A stretch of 64,000 nt of DNA from NCBI GenBank assembly GCA_023957835.1, contig JAMLGP010000001.1:1233575-1297574 (forward strand), in the 5' to 3' direction. The translations under genes and the position numbers were made by a program. The notes below the pieces were generated by a model. It made no database searches. It saw only the letters and a list, made by a program, of their open reading frames with translations, and was not told where the DNA came from. This DNA is from Homoserinimonas sp. (GTDB lineage Bacteria > Actinomycetota > Actinomycetes > Actinomycetales > Microbacteriaceae). This document shows, in pieces, positions 42,930-51,499 of this stretch. Each line of letters opens with the position of its first letter. Position 1 is the stretch's first letter.

Positions 42930-44315
42930 GTGAGTGTGTGTGATGTGCCGGTGATCTCGGCCGTATGCGACACCGTCGGCCAAGGAGCAGCGACGTTGAT
43001 CGCTGCCCCGTTCGACTGGCTCGCCCAGGCAATGGGCGGGGCGGCGGCATGGCTGTTCGAGGCGGTCTGGGCGGTGTTTGACACCACCACCCTCGTCGAC
43101 GTCACCGACGAAGGCTACGTCGGGGTCTACAACATCCTCTTCGGGGTCGCGGTGTTCGTGGTGCTGATCTTCTTCTGCCTGCAACTGATCACCGGCCTCA
43201 TCCACCGCGACCCCACCGCCCTCACCCGCGCCGCTCTCGGGGCCGCGAAAAGCATCCTCGGCTCCTTCGTTGCTATCGGTCTCACCGGTCTCCTGTTGGA
43301 GATCACGGATCAGCTCGCGGTCGGGATCGTGCAGGCCACGGGGAACACGATGGAATCCATCGGCGACCGCATCACCCTCCTCGCAGCCGGGTTCGCAGGG
43401 ATCAACATCGCAGCCCCCGGTGTCGGGGCGATCGTCACGATCTTCCTCGCAGGCCTCGCCATCAGCGCGGCTGCGATCGTGTGGTTCTCCCTCCTGATCC
43501 GCAAAGCCCTCCTGCTGGTCGCGATTGTGTTTGCTCCGATTGCTCTTGCGGGGTTTTCGTGGGATGCGACCAAGGGGTGGTTCGGGAAATGGGCGACGTT
43601 CGTGATCGCGTTGATCTTGTCGAAGCTGGTGCTGGTGGTGATCTTCCTCGTCGCGATCACCCAAGTGAGCGCGCCGATTGAGCTTGATCTGGCGTCGATC
43701 AGTGATCCCATCGCAGGTGTCGTGCTGATGTTCATCGCCGCGTTCGCCCCGTACATGACGTACAAGTTCGTCACGTTCATCGGCTTCGATATGTACCACT
43801 CGATGAGCGCCGAACAAGAAGCCAAATCCGCCCTCAACCGCCCCATCCCCGTCCCATCCGCGCCGAAGACGGACGGGGCGAAGAAGGTACTCGACGGCGC
43901 CGGCGACAACGGCGGCGGCGCAGCACCATCCGGTGGAGGCACCCCATCCGCAACCACTGCCACTCCCGCTGCAGGAGGGGGCGCAGCGGCAGGTGGTTCT
44001 GGTGCTGCGGCCGGTGCGGGCGCCGGGAGTGCGGGCGGCGGTGCTGGCGCAGCCGGTGCCGGAGCTGGCGGCGCTGCGGCTGCTGCGGGGCCCGCGGCAG
44101 CGGTCGTTATCGGGGCTCAGGTGGTCGGCGCGGCAGCGACGGCGGGGCCGAAGCTCGGCGGCACGATCGGCGGTGCTGCGGAAGGGCACGCGGCAGGGGC
44201 TGGTGAGACTGTGCAACCCGCACCACCGCCTGCGCCGAGTCACACGCCGACGGCACCACCGGCACGACCGACAGCCTCGACGCCGTCACCGAAGCCGTCT
44301 GCCAGGAAGGAATAA
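42930..44315 (+). CDS. TrbL/VirB6-like polytopic transfer protein
   Basis: 461 residues. The first ~290 hold six or more hydrophobic helices (VGVYNILFGVAVFVVLIFFCLQLITGLI, SFVAIGLTGLLLEITDQLAVG, WFSLLIRKALLLVAIVFAPIALAGFSW and others), the TrbL/VirB6 inner-membrane channel type. WFGKWATFVIALILSKLVLVVIF is characteristic of actinobacterial versions. The C-terminal ~150 residues are a low-complexity Gly/Ala then Pro/Thr tail (GGGAAAGGSGAAAGAG), probably disordered. GTG start with GGAAGGAGG upstream. It is followed within 4 bp by the SCO6880-type gene. Confidence 0.85.
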   Translation: MSVCDVPVISAVCDTVGQGAATLIAAPFDWLAQAMGGAAAWLFEAVWAVFDTTTLVDVTDEGYVGVYNILFGVAVFVVLIFFCLQLITGLIHRDPTALTRAALGAAKSILGSFVAIGLTGLLLEITDQLAVGIVQATGNTMESIGDRITLLAAGFAGINIAAPGVGAIVTIFLAGLAISAAAIVWFSLLIRKALLLVAIVFAPIALAGFSWDATKGWFGKWATFVIALILSKLVLVVIFLVAITQVSAPIELDLASISDPIAGVVLMFIAAFAPYMTYKFVTFIGFDMYHSMSAEQEAKSALNRPIPVPSAPKTDGAKKVLDGAGDNGGGAAPSGGGTPSATTATPAAGGGAAAGGSGAAAGAGAGSAGGGAGAAGAGAGGAAAAAGPAAAVVIGAQVVGAAATAGPKLGGTIGGAAEGHAAGAGETVQPAPPPAPSHTPTAPPARPTASTPSPKPSARKE

Positions 44316-44318
44316 CCC

Positions 44319-45788
44319 ATGTCGACTCAGCAGAACACGAGCAGTGCAGGGTTTGGGCTGCGGGCGGTGCAGTTCTCCCGCCTCACCCGCCGCGGCATCC
44401 TCCTCGGCCTCTCCCTCCCGCAACTCATCGTCCTCGCCACAGGTGTCCTCTCCATCGTCGGCGCCCTCTACGCCGGCGGCGGGATACTGCTGGCGTGGAC
44501 TGCACCCATCTGGCTCCTCTGCGCAGCGCTCGCCTGGACCCCGGTCGGGGGTCGGAAACTGATCGAGTGGGTGCCGGTCACCTTCCGATGGGTCGCGCGC
44601 ATGCGGGCACGGCAGACGGTGTTCCGGAGGCGGGTCGTGAAGCCGCGTCCTGCGGGGACGCTCGCTCTTCCTGGTGATGCGGCATCGCTGCGGGAGTGGG
44701 AGGACCCGGAGACGGGTGCGGCGATGATCCACGACCCTCATCAGCAGACGCTCACCGCGATCGTCGGTGTCTCGCATCCCGCGTTCGTGCTTCTCGACCC
44801 GGGCGAGCAGGAGCGCCGCGTCGCCACCTGGGGGCGCGTGCTCGCCACGACCTGCCGGTCTGGGAGGATCGCCCGCCTGCAAGTGTGCGAACGCACTCTC
44901 CCCGATGGGGGTTCCGGGCTGGTCGAATGGTGGCAACGCCACGGCCGTGATGACGGTTCCTGGACCTCCACCGTGTACCGGGAACTCATCGACCGTGCCG
45001 GTCCCGCCGGGGAGCGCCATGCCACCACCATCAGCCTCGCCCTCGACCTCAAAGCCTCAGCCCGCCAGGTCCGCACCAACGGCGGCGGTGTGAAGGGAGC
45101 CGCTGCTGTCCTTCGGCAGGAGATGACAACGCTGGTGACGGCGTTGCGGGCGGCGGAGCTCACGATCACCGGTTGGCTCACCCCTCCACAGGTCGCGGTG
45201 ATCCTCCGCTCCGCCTACGACCCCGCGACCGCGGCGATCCTCGAACGGAACACCGGCATCGGGCGTTCCCTTGCGACTGCGGGGCCGGTCGCGGTCACCG
45301 AGTCGTGGGATCGCCTCATGTCGGATTCCGCGCACCATGCGGTGCTGTGGATCAGCGAGTGGCCGCGGTCGCAGGTGTATCCGGGGTTTCTCGCCCCGGT
45401 GTTGTTGTCGTCGGGGATTCAACGATCGTTCTCGCTGGTGTGCACGCCAATACGGTCGGATCAGGCGGCACGTGACATCAGGAAGAAGAAGACCGAACTG
45501 ATCGCGGACGCAGCGCAGCGGCAGAAGATGGGGCAGATCGAAGACGCCTCCCAAACCGCCGAATACGGTGACGTCCTCCAACAAGAAGCCGACCTCACCG
45601 CCGGCCACGGCGTCCTCCGCTACACCGGCCTCATCAGCATCTCCGCACCAACGTCGGAAGAACTCGACACCGCGGTCGCAGCAATCGAGCAAGCCGCGAT
45701 CCAAGCGTCTTGTGAGACCCGCCGTCTGGTCGGGCAGCAGGCGCAAGCCTTCACTGTCGCAGCGTTACCGCTGTGCCGAGTGGTGTGA
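44319..45788 (+). CDS. SCO6880-family transfer protein (VirB4-associated)
   Basis: 489 residues. Two N-terminal membrane helices (LPQLIVLATGVLSIVGALY, GILLAWTAPIWLLCAAL) give a PrgI-like start, followed by a cytosolic domain with WWQRHGRDDGSWTSTVYREL and VKGAAAVLRQEMTTLVTALRAAELTITGWLTPP. Proteins of this SCO6880 type precede VirB4 ATPases in actinobacterial conjugation operons and probably form the membrane-proximal partner of VirB4. Here they are separated from it by an antisense GNAT gene and one small gene. Confidence 0.82.
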   Translation: MSTQQNTSSAGFGLRAVQFSRLTRRGILLGLSLPQLIVLATGVLSIVGALYAGGGILLAWTAPIWLLCAALAWTPVGGRKLIEWVPVTFRWVARMRARQTVFRRRVVKPRPAGTLALPGDAASLREWEDPETGAAMIHDPHQQTLTAIVGVSHPAFVLLDPGEQERRVATWGRVLATTCRSGRIARLQVCERTLPDGGSGLVEWWQRHGRDDGSWTSTVYRELIDRAGPAGERHATTISLALDLKASARQVRTNGGGVKGAAAVLRQEMTTLVTALRAAELTITGWLTPPQVAVILRSAYDPATAAILERNTGIGRSLATAGPVAVTESWDRLMSDSAHHAVLWISEWPRSQVYPGFLAPVLLSSGIQRSFSLVCTPIRSDQAARDIRKKKTELIADAAQRQKMGQIEDASQTAEYGDVLQQEADLTAGHGVLRYTGLISISAPTSEELDTAVAAIEQAAIQASCETRRLVGQQAQAFTVAALPLCRVV

Positions 45789-45798
45789 GGTAGCGATG

Positions 45799-46302
45799 TC
45801 AGAGGTGCAGGATCAGAGTTCCCGGATCAGTATTGCCCTGAGCGGGCGCGAAGCCGAGGCGCTCGTAGAGTCGGCGGGCCGGGTTCCCCTTCTCGACGCT
45901 GAGGCTGATCGCGGGAAAGTGACGTGTGCGGGCCTGTTCGATCACCTGAACCATCAGCTCGGTGCCCAAACCGTGGCCGCGGTGATCCGGTGCAACCCAG
46001 ATGCTCACCTCCGGGGTGTGATCGTCTACGAATCCGTATCCTGGCTCGTTCGCATCGAAGAGTCGCGCCCAGGCGACCCCGACGACAGACGCGAGGGCAG
46101 GTGTCTCCGCGACCATACCGAACTCCAAGTCGGCGGGCCAGGGGGTGAAGTAGTGCGCGAGTTCCGGGGTCGCTTTCACTTCTTCGAGTGTGAAGCGCGG
46201 CCCGGACCAGTTCACATTTCCCCACGTTGCGTGAGCGAGCAATGGCCCATCGCCTGGACGCAGTTCCCGCATCCTGAACATCTCCTCGCCGCTGTCACCC
46301 AT
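45799..46302 (-). CDS. GNAT-family N-acetyltransferase, antisense cargo
   Basis: 167 residues. The acetyl-CoA binding motif is VSIWVAPDHRGHGLGTELM, and a late RLYERLGFAPA matches GNAT motif B. It sits on the opposite strand between the SCO6880-type and the VirB4-side genes, converging with the former at a 10-bp gap. The substrate is unknown; resistance-type or toxin-type acetyltransferases are equally possible, since no antitoxin gene is adjacent. Start chosen at ATG 46302, with an internal ATG at residue 8 as alternative. Confidence 0.85.
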   Translation of the reverse strand: MGDSGEEMFRMRELRPGDGPLLAHATWGNVNWSGPRFTLEEVKATPELAHYFTPWPADLEFGMVAETPALASVVGVAWARLFDANEPGYGFVDDHTPEVSIWVAPDHRGHGLGTELMVQVIEQARTRHFPAISLSVEKGNPARRLYERLGFAPAQGNTDPGTLILHL

Positions 46303-46393
46303 GACTTCAACTCTACGGAGCCGCCACGATCCGTTCCTGTGTCGCGAGGTTCTGCGCGGACCTCAACAGCTACTACCAGCGTGAGAGGGAACA

Positions 46394-46933
46394 ATGCGCA
46401 CCTTCGATAACCCGACCACGGACGCCGCGGAAGCTTCCGAAGCACTCCGCGGCCTCGCACATGCAAACGGTACCTCTGGGCGTATCGCGTGGCGACCCGC
46501 ACCTTCAGACTCAGTCCCTGCCCAGTGGGTGGGGATCGTCTTCCTGCAAGGGCAGGACGCCGATGAGGTACTGGCGATCATCGACCAGGACGGTGCGGGT
46601 GCGGCGATCGAACATCTGGCCGGATTCGACATGGGCGAAGAGACCACGCAGGCTGCGCTCGTCAACGGATACGTCTACGACACCATCCCCACCGGTCCCC
46701 TCGACCGCACCACCACCGAAGGTGCATACACCCTGACCTACAACCATGACCACAGGCACGTCTCCCTGCTCCGCGCGCACCCGGAGACACGAGAACCGGA
46801 TGCTGGGGCTCCTGCGGGGCGTATTGCGCCGAGCCGTCCTCTGTCACGCCGACAAGTGCCCGTGGTCGAAGACGAGGATGATTGGTTCGCACCGTCTCAG
46901 TCCTCCTCGACGTCTCGGGGGCGGGCACTGTGA
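46394..46933 (+). CDS. conjugation-operon protein, function unknown
   Basis: 179 residues, soluble, starting MRTFDNPTTDAAEASEALRGLAHA. The first ~120 residues look like one compact alpha/beta domain (WVGIVFLQGQDADEVLAIIDQDGAG); the end is low-complexity and acidic. Shine-Dalgarno GAGAGGGAA lies 3-10 nt before the ATG. The stop overlaps the VirB4-like start (GTGA), so it is a translated part of the transfer operon. No family recognised. Confidence 0.72.
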   Translation: MRTFDNPTTDAAEASEALRGLAHANGTSGRIAWRPAPSDSVPAQWVGIVFLQGQDADEVLAIIDQDGAGAAIEHLAGFDMGEETTQAALVNGYVYDTIPTGPLDRTTTEGAYTLTYNHDHRHVSLLRAHPETREPDAGAPAGRIAPSRPLSRRQVPVVEDEDDWFAPSQSSSTSRGRAL

Positions 46934-48438
46934 TTGATCAGCAGAAGCTCCATACCGCGGCGTTGGTCGAACCGGCAGGGGAACGCCGTCGGCAGCGAAA
47001 AGCACGGAAGCACGCCGCTGCGAAGATCGAGACTACCGCCCGCCGCACTGAGCAGTCGGCAGAGCGGGAACGGGTCGCGGCGGAGCGGGCCGAACGCCGA
47101 AACACCACCTACCTGCCCGCCGCGGGCGAACCGGAGACGGCGGCGTTGCGGACGCCGGGGCGGTTGCGGTTGCCGCGGCATCAGGACACGTCGGCGACGC
47201 TCGCGGGCGCGTACCCGTTCCTCGCCGAAGGTGGCCTCGGCGCCGACGGGGTATTCATCGGCCAAGATCTCTACTCGGGCGGCTCGTTCGTCTATGACCC
47301 CTGGACCCTCTACGCCCGCGGGGTCATCACCGCACCCAATATCGTCCTCGCAGGGATCGTCGGGTCCGGCAAATCATCACTCGCGAAGTCGCTCTATACG
47401 CGGTCGATCCCGTTCGGACGCCGCGTCTATGTGCCCGGTGACCCAAAGGGTGAGCATACCGCCGTTGCGGAGGCGGTTGGTGGGCGGGCGATCGTCCTCG
47501 GGCATGGACTCCGGAACCGGCTCAATCCGCTCGATGAGGGTCACCGCCCGTCTGGGGTGAGCGATGCGGAATGGGCGGCGCAAGTCGCGTCCCGCCGTCG
47601 GGAACTCATCGGTGCGCTCGCAGAGACCGTGCTGGATCGGGTGTTGTCGCCGTTGGAGCACACCGCGATTGACCTCGCTCTGAGAGACACCGTCCGCACC
47701 GCTGATGTGCCGATCCTGCCGATGGTGGTCGACCGCATCCTCAGCCCCGACTCTGCGACCGACACGGATGGACGGCTGGCGGAGGATGGCAGGCTCGTCG
47801 GCCACGCTCTCCGCCGCCTCGTGGCGGGTGATCTTGCGGGGCTGTTCGATGGGCCATCGACTGTGCGGTTCGATCCATCACTGCCGATGGTGTCGCTTGA
47901 TCTGTCGCGTGTGGCGGAGAACTCGACGTTGATCTCGGTGCTGATGACCTGCTCATCGGCGTGGATGGAGTCGGCGCTGATGGACCCGAATGGTGGGCAC
48001 CGGTGGGTGATCTACGACGAAGCCTGGCGACTCATGGCCTATCCAGCGCTCCTGCGCCGCATGGATGCGCAATGGCGGTTGGCGCGGCATTACGGGATCG
48101 CGAACATGCTGATCTTCCACAAACTCACCGACCTCGATAACGTCGGTGACTCCGGGTCCGCGATGCGTGCCCTCGCGAACTCGCTTCTGGCGAATGCGGA
48201 GACCAGGATCATCTATCGGCAAGAACCCGACCAGCTCGGAGCCACCGCCGCAGCCCTTGGGCTCACCGGCACCGAACAGAACCTCCTCCCCGGACTCGGC
48301 ACCGGGCAAGGACTCTGGCGCATCAAAGAACGCTCGTTCGTCGTCCAGCACCAACTCCACCCGGCCGAGCTCGCCGCGTTCGACACGACCGCACGGATGA
48401 AGGGCAAAACCCGCAAGTTCACGATTCCTGAAGACTAA
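46930..48438 (+). CDS. VirB4/TraC-like conjugation ATPase
   Basis: 502 residues. An N-terminal basic helical segment (RRQRKARKHAAAKIETTARR) is followed by the ATPase core: Walker A LAGIVGSGKSSLAKSL about residue 145, GDPKGEH, and Walker B HRWVIYDEAWRLM about residue 360, then QEPDQLGATAAALGLTGTEQ. It energises assembly of the mating channel. It is shorter than full VirB4 proteins; part of the N-terminal VirB4 domain is provided by the separate SCO6880-type protein. GTG 46930 is preferred over the frame start at 46882. Confidence 0.88.
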   Translation: MIDQQKLHTAALVEPAGERRRQRKARKHAAAKIETTARRTEQSAERERVAAERAERRNTTYLPAAGEPETAALRTPGRLRLPRHQDTSATLAGAYPFLAEGGLGADGVFIGQDLYSGGSFVYDPWTLYARGVITAPNIVLAGIVGSGKSSLAKSLYTRSIPFGRRVYVPGDPKGEHTAVAEAVGGRAIVLGHGLRNRLNPLDEGHRPSGVSDAEWAAQVASRRRELIGALAETVLDRVLSPLEHTAIDLALRDTVRTADVPILPMVVDRILSPDSATDTDGRLAEDGRLVGHALRRLVAGDLAGLFDGPSTVRFDPSLPMVSLDLSRVAENSTLISVLMTCSSAWMESALMDPNGGHRWVIYDEAWRLMAYPALLRRMDAQWRLARHYGIANMLIFHKLTDLDNVGDSGSAMRALANSLLANAETRIIYRQEPDQLGATAAALGLTGTEQNLLPGLGTGQGLWRIKERSFVVQHQLHPAELAAFDTTARMKGKTRKFTIPED

Positions 48439-48479
48439 ATCGCCGGAAGAAGCGGGTTCAGGCCATGGTTTCTGAGGTG

Positions 48480-48512
48480 TGGGGTTGCATGTTCCGCGAA
48501 CATGCAACCCCA
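48480..48512. terminator. long perfect stem-loop at the end of the transfer operon
   Basis: A 15-bp perfect stem with a 3-nt loop (TGGGGTTGCATGTTC / GAACATGCAACCCCA) lies 42 bp after the VirB4-like stop. No T-run follows, so it may terminate weakly in both directions, or mark the left border of the resistance module that begins here. Confidence 0.55.
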
Positions 48513-48551
48513 CCGGTGAACACTTGGGCCGGGCGTGCATCTGCCGCAGGC

Positions 48552-48917
48552 TTATACGTCGCGGAGGCGCGCGATGAGTTCGTCGGCGGCGTCCAGTTGT
48601 TTCGCGAGTTTCTCGCGACGCTCCTCTGCGTCGGTCACGAACGTATCCAGCGCTGCGCGCGCGGCGCTGTCTGACGGATCATCCGCCAGTGCGTCAGCAG
48701 CGGCGAGGACTTCGCCCATCTGGTCGAGGGAGAACCCGAGCGGCTTCATCCGGCGGATCAGGAGGAGCCGCTCGACGTCGGCGTCGGTGTAGAGGCGGAA
48801 CCCGCCACTGGTGCGGTCGCTCGGGGAGACGAGCCCGATCTCGTCGTAGTGGCGGAGGGTGCGCAGCGACAGGCTGGTGCGCTCAGCGACCTCGCCGATA
48901 TGGATCGTTCCTGCCAT
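48552..48917 (-). CDS. MerR-family transcriptional regulator
   Basis: 121 residues. N-terminal winged helix IGEVAERTSLSLRTLRHYDEIGLVSPSDRTSGGFRLYTDADVERLLLIRRMKPLGFSLDQM is canonical. The C-terminal coiled coil (AEERREKLAKQLDAADELIARL) has no metal-binding Cys, so it is not a classical metal sensor. ATG 48917 has GAGGAG upstream; the frame extends to 49058 without homology. It is divergent from the SulP transporter gene, and the 118-bp gap holds a dyad fitting MerR control. Confidence 0.9.
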   Translation of the reverse strand: MAGTIHIGEVAERTSLSLRTLRHYDEIGLVSPSDRTSGGFRLYTDADVERLLLIRRMKPLGFSLDQMGEVLAAADALADDPSDSAARAALDTFVTDAEERREKLAKQLDAADELIARLRDV

Positions 48918-48944
48918 CGGGTACTCCTCTGCCTCGATTTGGCA

Positions 48945-48973
48945 CCCAACCCTCACGTAACGGTAGAGTTGGG
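48945..48973. promoter_or_regulatory. imperfect 29-nt dyad, probable MerR operator
   Basis: Two 14-nt arms (CCCAACCCTCACGT and ACGGTAGAGTTGGG) around a central A pair with three mismatches. It lies between the divergent MerR-type and SulP genes. CCCTCACGT-type half-sites are typical of actinobacterial MerR promoters. Confidence 0.7.
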
Positions 48974-49035
48974 TTTGGCGGGCTCCGACCTCGACCGCCG
49001 TCACCCTATTTTCCCGCACCTCTCTGGGAGGCAGA

Positions 49036-50541
49036 ATGAGCGCGCCCGCACGCGACAAGGAACGCTACTGGCCTCGGCCGACCGTGATGGATGTGTTCCG
49101 TTCGCCGAAGCTGTTGACGAAGGAAGTCCTCGCGGGTATGGTGGTCGGCCTCGCGCTCATCCCGGAGGCCATCGCGTTCGCGATCGCCGCAGGCGTGCCG
49201 GCCGAGGTGGGCTTGTTCTCCTCGATCGTGATGGCAATCTCGATCGCGTTCCTCGGTGGGCGGCCCGCGATGATTACCGCGGCGACCGCAGCGATCGCGC
49301 TCGTCATCCGGCCGGTCGCCGACGAGTACGGCCTCGACTACCTCATCGCGACCGTGATCCTCGGCGGCATCTTCCAGATCGTTCTCGGCCTGCTCGGTGT
49401 CGGCAAGCTCATGCGGTTCATCCCGCGCAGCGTGATGGTCGGGTTCGTCAACGCCCTCGCGATCCTCATCGCTGTCGCCCAATTGGAGCATTTCACCGGC
49501 GCGTCCTGGCTGATGTACCCGATGATCATCGTCAGCATCCTGATCCTATGGCTCTTCCCGAAGCTCACGAAGGCTGTGCCCGCGCCTCTGGTGGTCGTGA
49601 TCGTGATGACCCTCGCGGTGTGGCTGCTGAACCTCGATGTGAAGACCGTCGGCGGTCTCGGCGAACTGCCCGGAGGCCCGCCGATGCCGTTCTTCCCCGA
49701 TGTACCGCTCACCTTCGAGACACTGCAAATCATTGCCCCGTATGCCCTCGGCATGGCCGCGGTGGGGCTCATGGAGTCACTGATGACCGCGAAGCTCGTG
49801 GACGACATCACCGACACGCACTCGAACAAGACCCGCGAGGCGATGGGGCAAGGCGGCGCGAACATCCTCTCTGGCCTCTTCGGTGGCATGGGTGGCTGCG
49901 CGATGATCGGGCAGACCATGATCAACGTGCGCGCCTCCGGCGCCCGCACCCGCGTCTCCACGTTCGCCGCCGGCGTGTTCCTCCTGATCCTGGTGTGGTT
50001 CCTCGGCCCGATAATGAACCTGATCCCCATCGGGGCACTGGTGGCGATCATGTTCATGGTCGCGTTCCTCACTTTCGACTGGCACTCCATCGCACCCTCC
50101 ACGCTGAAGCGGATGCCCAAGAGCGAGACGATCGTGATGCTCGTCACCGTCATCCCGGTGCTCATCACCCACAACCTCTCCGTCGGGGTCATCATCGGCG
50201 TGTTCGTCGCCGCGATCCTGTTCGTGCGCCGCGTCGCCCACTTCACCACCGTCACCCGCACCTTCAGCGCTAACGAAGACACGGCGCACTATGAGGTCGA
50301 TGGCGAGCTGTTCTTCGCGTCCTCGAACGACCTGACCACCCAGTTCGAGTACGCCGACGACCCGAAGCGTGTCGTGATCGACATGTCGAAGTCGCACGTG
50401 TGGGACGCCTCGACCGTCGCAGCGCTCGATGGAATCGAGCAGAAGTACCGCGAACACGACATCGAGGTCGAGATCATCGGCTTGAACGAGGCGAGCGGAA
50501 CCTTCCACGCACGATTGAGCGGGAACCTGCCCTCACACTGA
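49036..50541 (+). CDS. SulP-family anion transporter with STAS domain
   Basis: 501 residues. About 12 membrane segments with the SulP core (KEVLAGMVVGLALIPEAIAFAIAAGVPAEVGLFSSI, GGRPAMITAATAAIALV, NILSGLFGGMGGCAMIGQTMIN), followed by a short STAS domain (KRVVIDMSKSHVWDASTVAALDGIEQKY). Family members carry sulfate, bicarbonate or related oxyanions. Here, under a MerR regulator and beside chromate and arsenic genes, sulfate or oxyanion balance during chromate stress is a reasonable inference. Start at ATG 49036; TCTGGGAGGCAG upstream provides GGGAGG. Confidence 0.9.
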   Translation: MSAPARDKERYWPRPTVMDVFRSPKLLTKEVLAGMVVGLALIPEAIAFAIAAGVPAEVGLFSSIVMAISIAFLGGRPAMITAATAAIALVIRPVADEYGLDYLIATVILGGIFQIVLGLLGVGKLMRFIPRSVMVGFVNALAILIAVAQLEHFTGASWLMYPMIIVSILILWLFPKLTKAVPAPLVVVIVMTLAVWLLNLDVKTVGGLGELPGGPPMPFFPDVPLTFETLQIIAPYALGMAAVGLMESLMTAKLVDDITDTHSNKTREAMGQGGANILSGLFGGMGGCAMIGQTMINVRASGARTRVSTFAAGVFLLILVWFLGPIMNLIPIGALVAIMFMVAFLTFDWHSIAPSTLKRMPKSETIVMLVTVIPVLITHNLSVGVIIGVFVAAILFVRRVAHFTTVTRTFSANEDTAHYEVDGELFFASSNDLTTQFEYADDPKRVVIDMSKSHVWDASTVAALDGIEQKYREHDIEVEIIGLNEASGTFHARLSGNLPSH

Positions 50542-50633
50542 CCCGACTGCGTGCTCGGCTCATGCAAGGCTCATCGGCCGTCCGCCGCGCTGGACGGGAG
50601 GGCCAGCGACTACTCCTGCCCTCCCGTTCAGAG

Positions 50634-51053
50634 TTACGACATCGCGGCGCTGAGCTCGCTGGCGAGGCGCAGGACGCGTTCGGCGATCTGATCCCGGATC
50701 GCCCGCGTGCGGTCGCCGCCGCCGACGTCGGATGCAGCCTGGTCTTCGAAGGTCCAGGTCTCGATCGTTCCGGCCATGCCGTCGACCGGGGCGACCTTCG
50801 CCTCGTCGCCGAGCACGATGACCCGATCCACGCTGCGGAGGATCTCGGGATCGATGGGCTTCGGATACTCGCCCTCCATCGACGCACCGACCTCGACGAT
50901 CGCTTCCTCGGCGAGGGCACTAAGCGTATCGCCCGGCGCAGTACCGGCCGAATAGACGGTGATGGCGTCGCCGGCGTGCTGCCGCATGAGCGCGGCGGCC
51001 ATCTGCGATTTGCCGCCGTTCTTCTTGCAGACGAACAGCACCGACGCGCTCAT
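50634..51053 (-). CDS. LMW-phosphatase-fold arsenate-reductase-like protein with CX5K loop
   Basis: 139 residues. The N-terminal loop reads VLFVCKKNGGKSQMAAAL: Cys is kept, but the Arg of the CX5R phosphate-binding loop is Lys. The rest (YSAGTAPGDTL, IVLGDEAKVAPVDGM, TWTFEDQAA) follows the LMW-PTP/ArsC fold. Coupled by ATGA to the canonical ArsC upstream. I recall this Lys-loop variant as a recurrent actinobacterial arsenic-operon protein, so it is not simply decayed; it may be a mycothiol-type reductase or have lost reductase activity. Confidence 0.82.
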   Translation of the reverse strand: MSASVLFVCKKNGGKSQMAAALMRQHAGDAITVYSAGTAPGDTLSALAEEAIVEVGASMEGEYPKPIDPEILRSVDRVIVLGDEAKVAPVDGMAGTIETWTFEDQAASDVGGGDRTRAIRDQIAERVLRLASELSAAMS

Positions 51054-51472
51054 GCGCTGGCCGCCTCGGTGCTCGCGGGCTCGAGGGAGGCGATGAGTTC
51101 CTGGATGCGGCGTTTGATGTCGTCGCGGATCGGACGGACAGCGTCGATGCCCTGGCCCGCGGGGTCATCGAGCTTCCAATCCTCGTAGCGCTTGCCGGGG
51201 AAGAACGGGCAGGCGTCGCCGCAGCCCATCGTGATGACGACATCGGAGTCCTGCACGGCGTCGGTGGTGAGGATCTTCGGGGCCTCGCCGCGGATGTCGA
51301 TGCCCTCTTCGAGCATCGCCTCGACGGCGACGGGATTGATTTGGTCCGCGGGGATCGAGCCTGCCGAACGGACCTCGATGCGGTCGCCCGCGAGGTGGCG
51401 GAGGTAGCCTGCGGCCATCTGGGAACGGCCGGCGTTGTGGACGCAGACGAACAGGACGGTGGGAGTAGACAT
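51050..51472 (-). CDS. arsC: LMW-phosphatase-type arsenate reductase (second operon)
   Basis: 140 residues with catalytic loop VLFVCVHNAGRSQMAAGYL (CX5R), RSAGSIPA and GCGDACPFFPGKRYEDWKLDDPAGQG, nearly the same as in the first-operon ArsC at 14447. It reduces arsenate for export by Acr3 encoded upstream; TrxA/TrxB in the operon are likely electron donors. It is followed by the Lys-loop paralogue with 4-bp overlap. The high similarity to the copy at 14447 suggests shared descent of the two operons. Confidence 0.93.
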   Translation of the reverse strand: MSTPTVLFVCVHNAGRSQMAAGYLRHLAGDRIEVRSAGSIPADQINPVAVEAMLEEGIDIRGEAPKILTTDAVQDSDVVITMGCGDACPFFPGKRYEDWKLDDPAGQGIDAVRPIRDDIKRRIQELIASLEPASTEAASA

Positions 51473-51499
51473 GAGGGTTCTCGTTTCCGATCGGGTCGG

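Noticed and set aside
42513..44243. 576-residue minus-strand ORF opposite the TrbL-like gene
   Set aside because: Extremely Arg/Asp/Gly/His-rich shadow of high-GC coding DNA; the plus-strand frame has clear membrane helices and operon spacing.
45799..46302. GNAT toxin of a toxin-antitoxin pair
   Set aside because: No adjacent small RHH or HTH antitoxin gene on the same strand.
48849..50273. 474-residue plus-strand ORF overlapping sulP
   Set aside because: His/Arg/Asp-rich frame shadow; the SulP frame at 49036 has complete transporter and STAS signatures.
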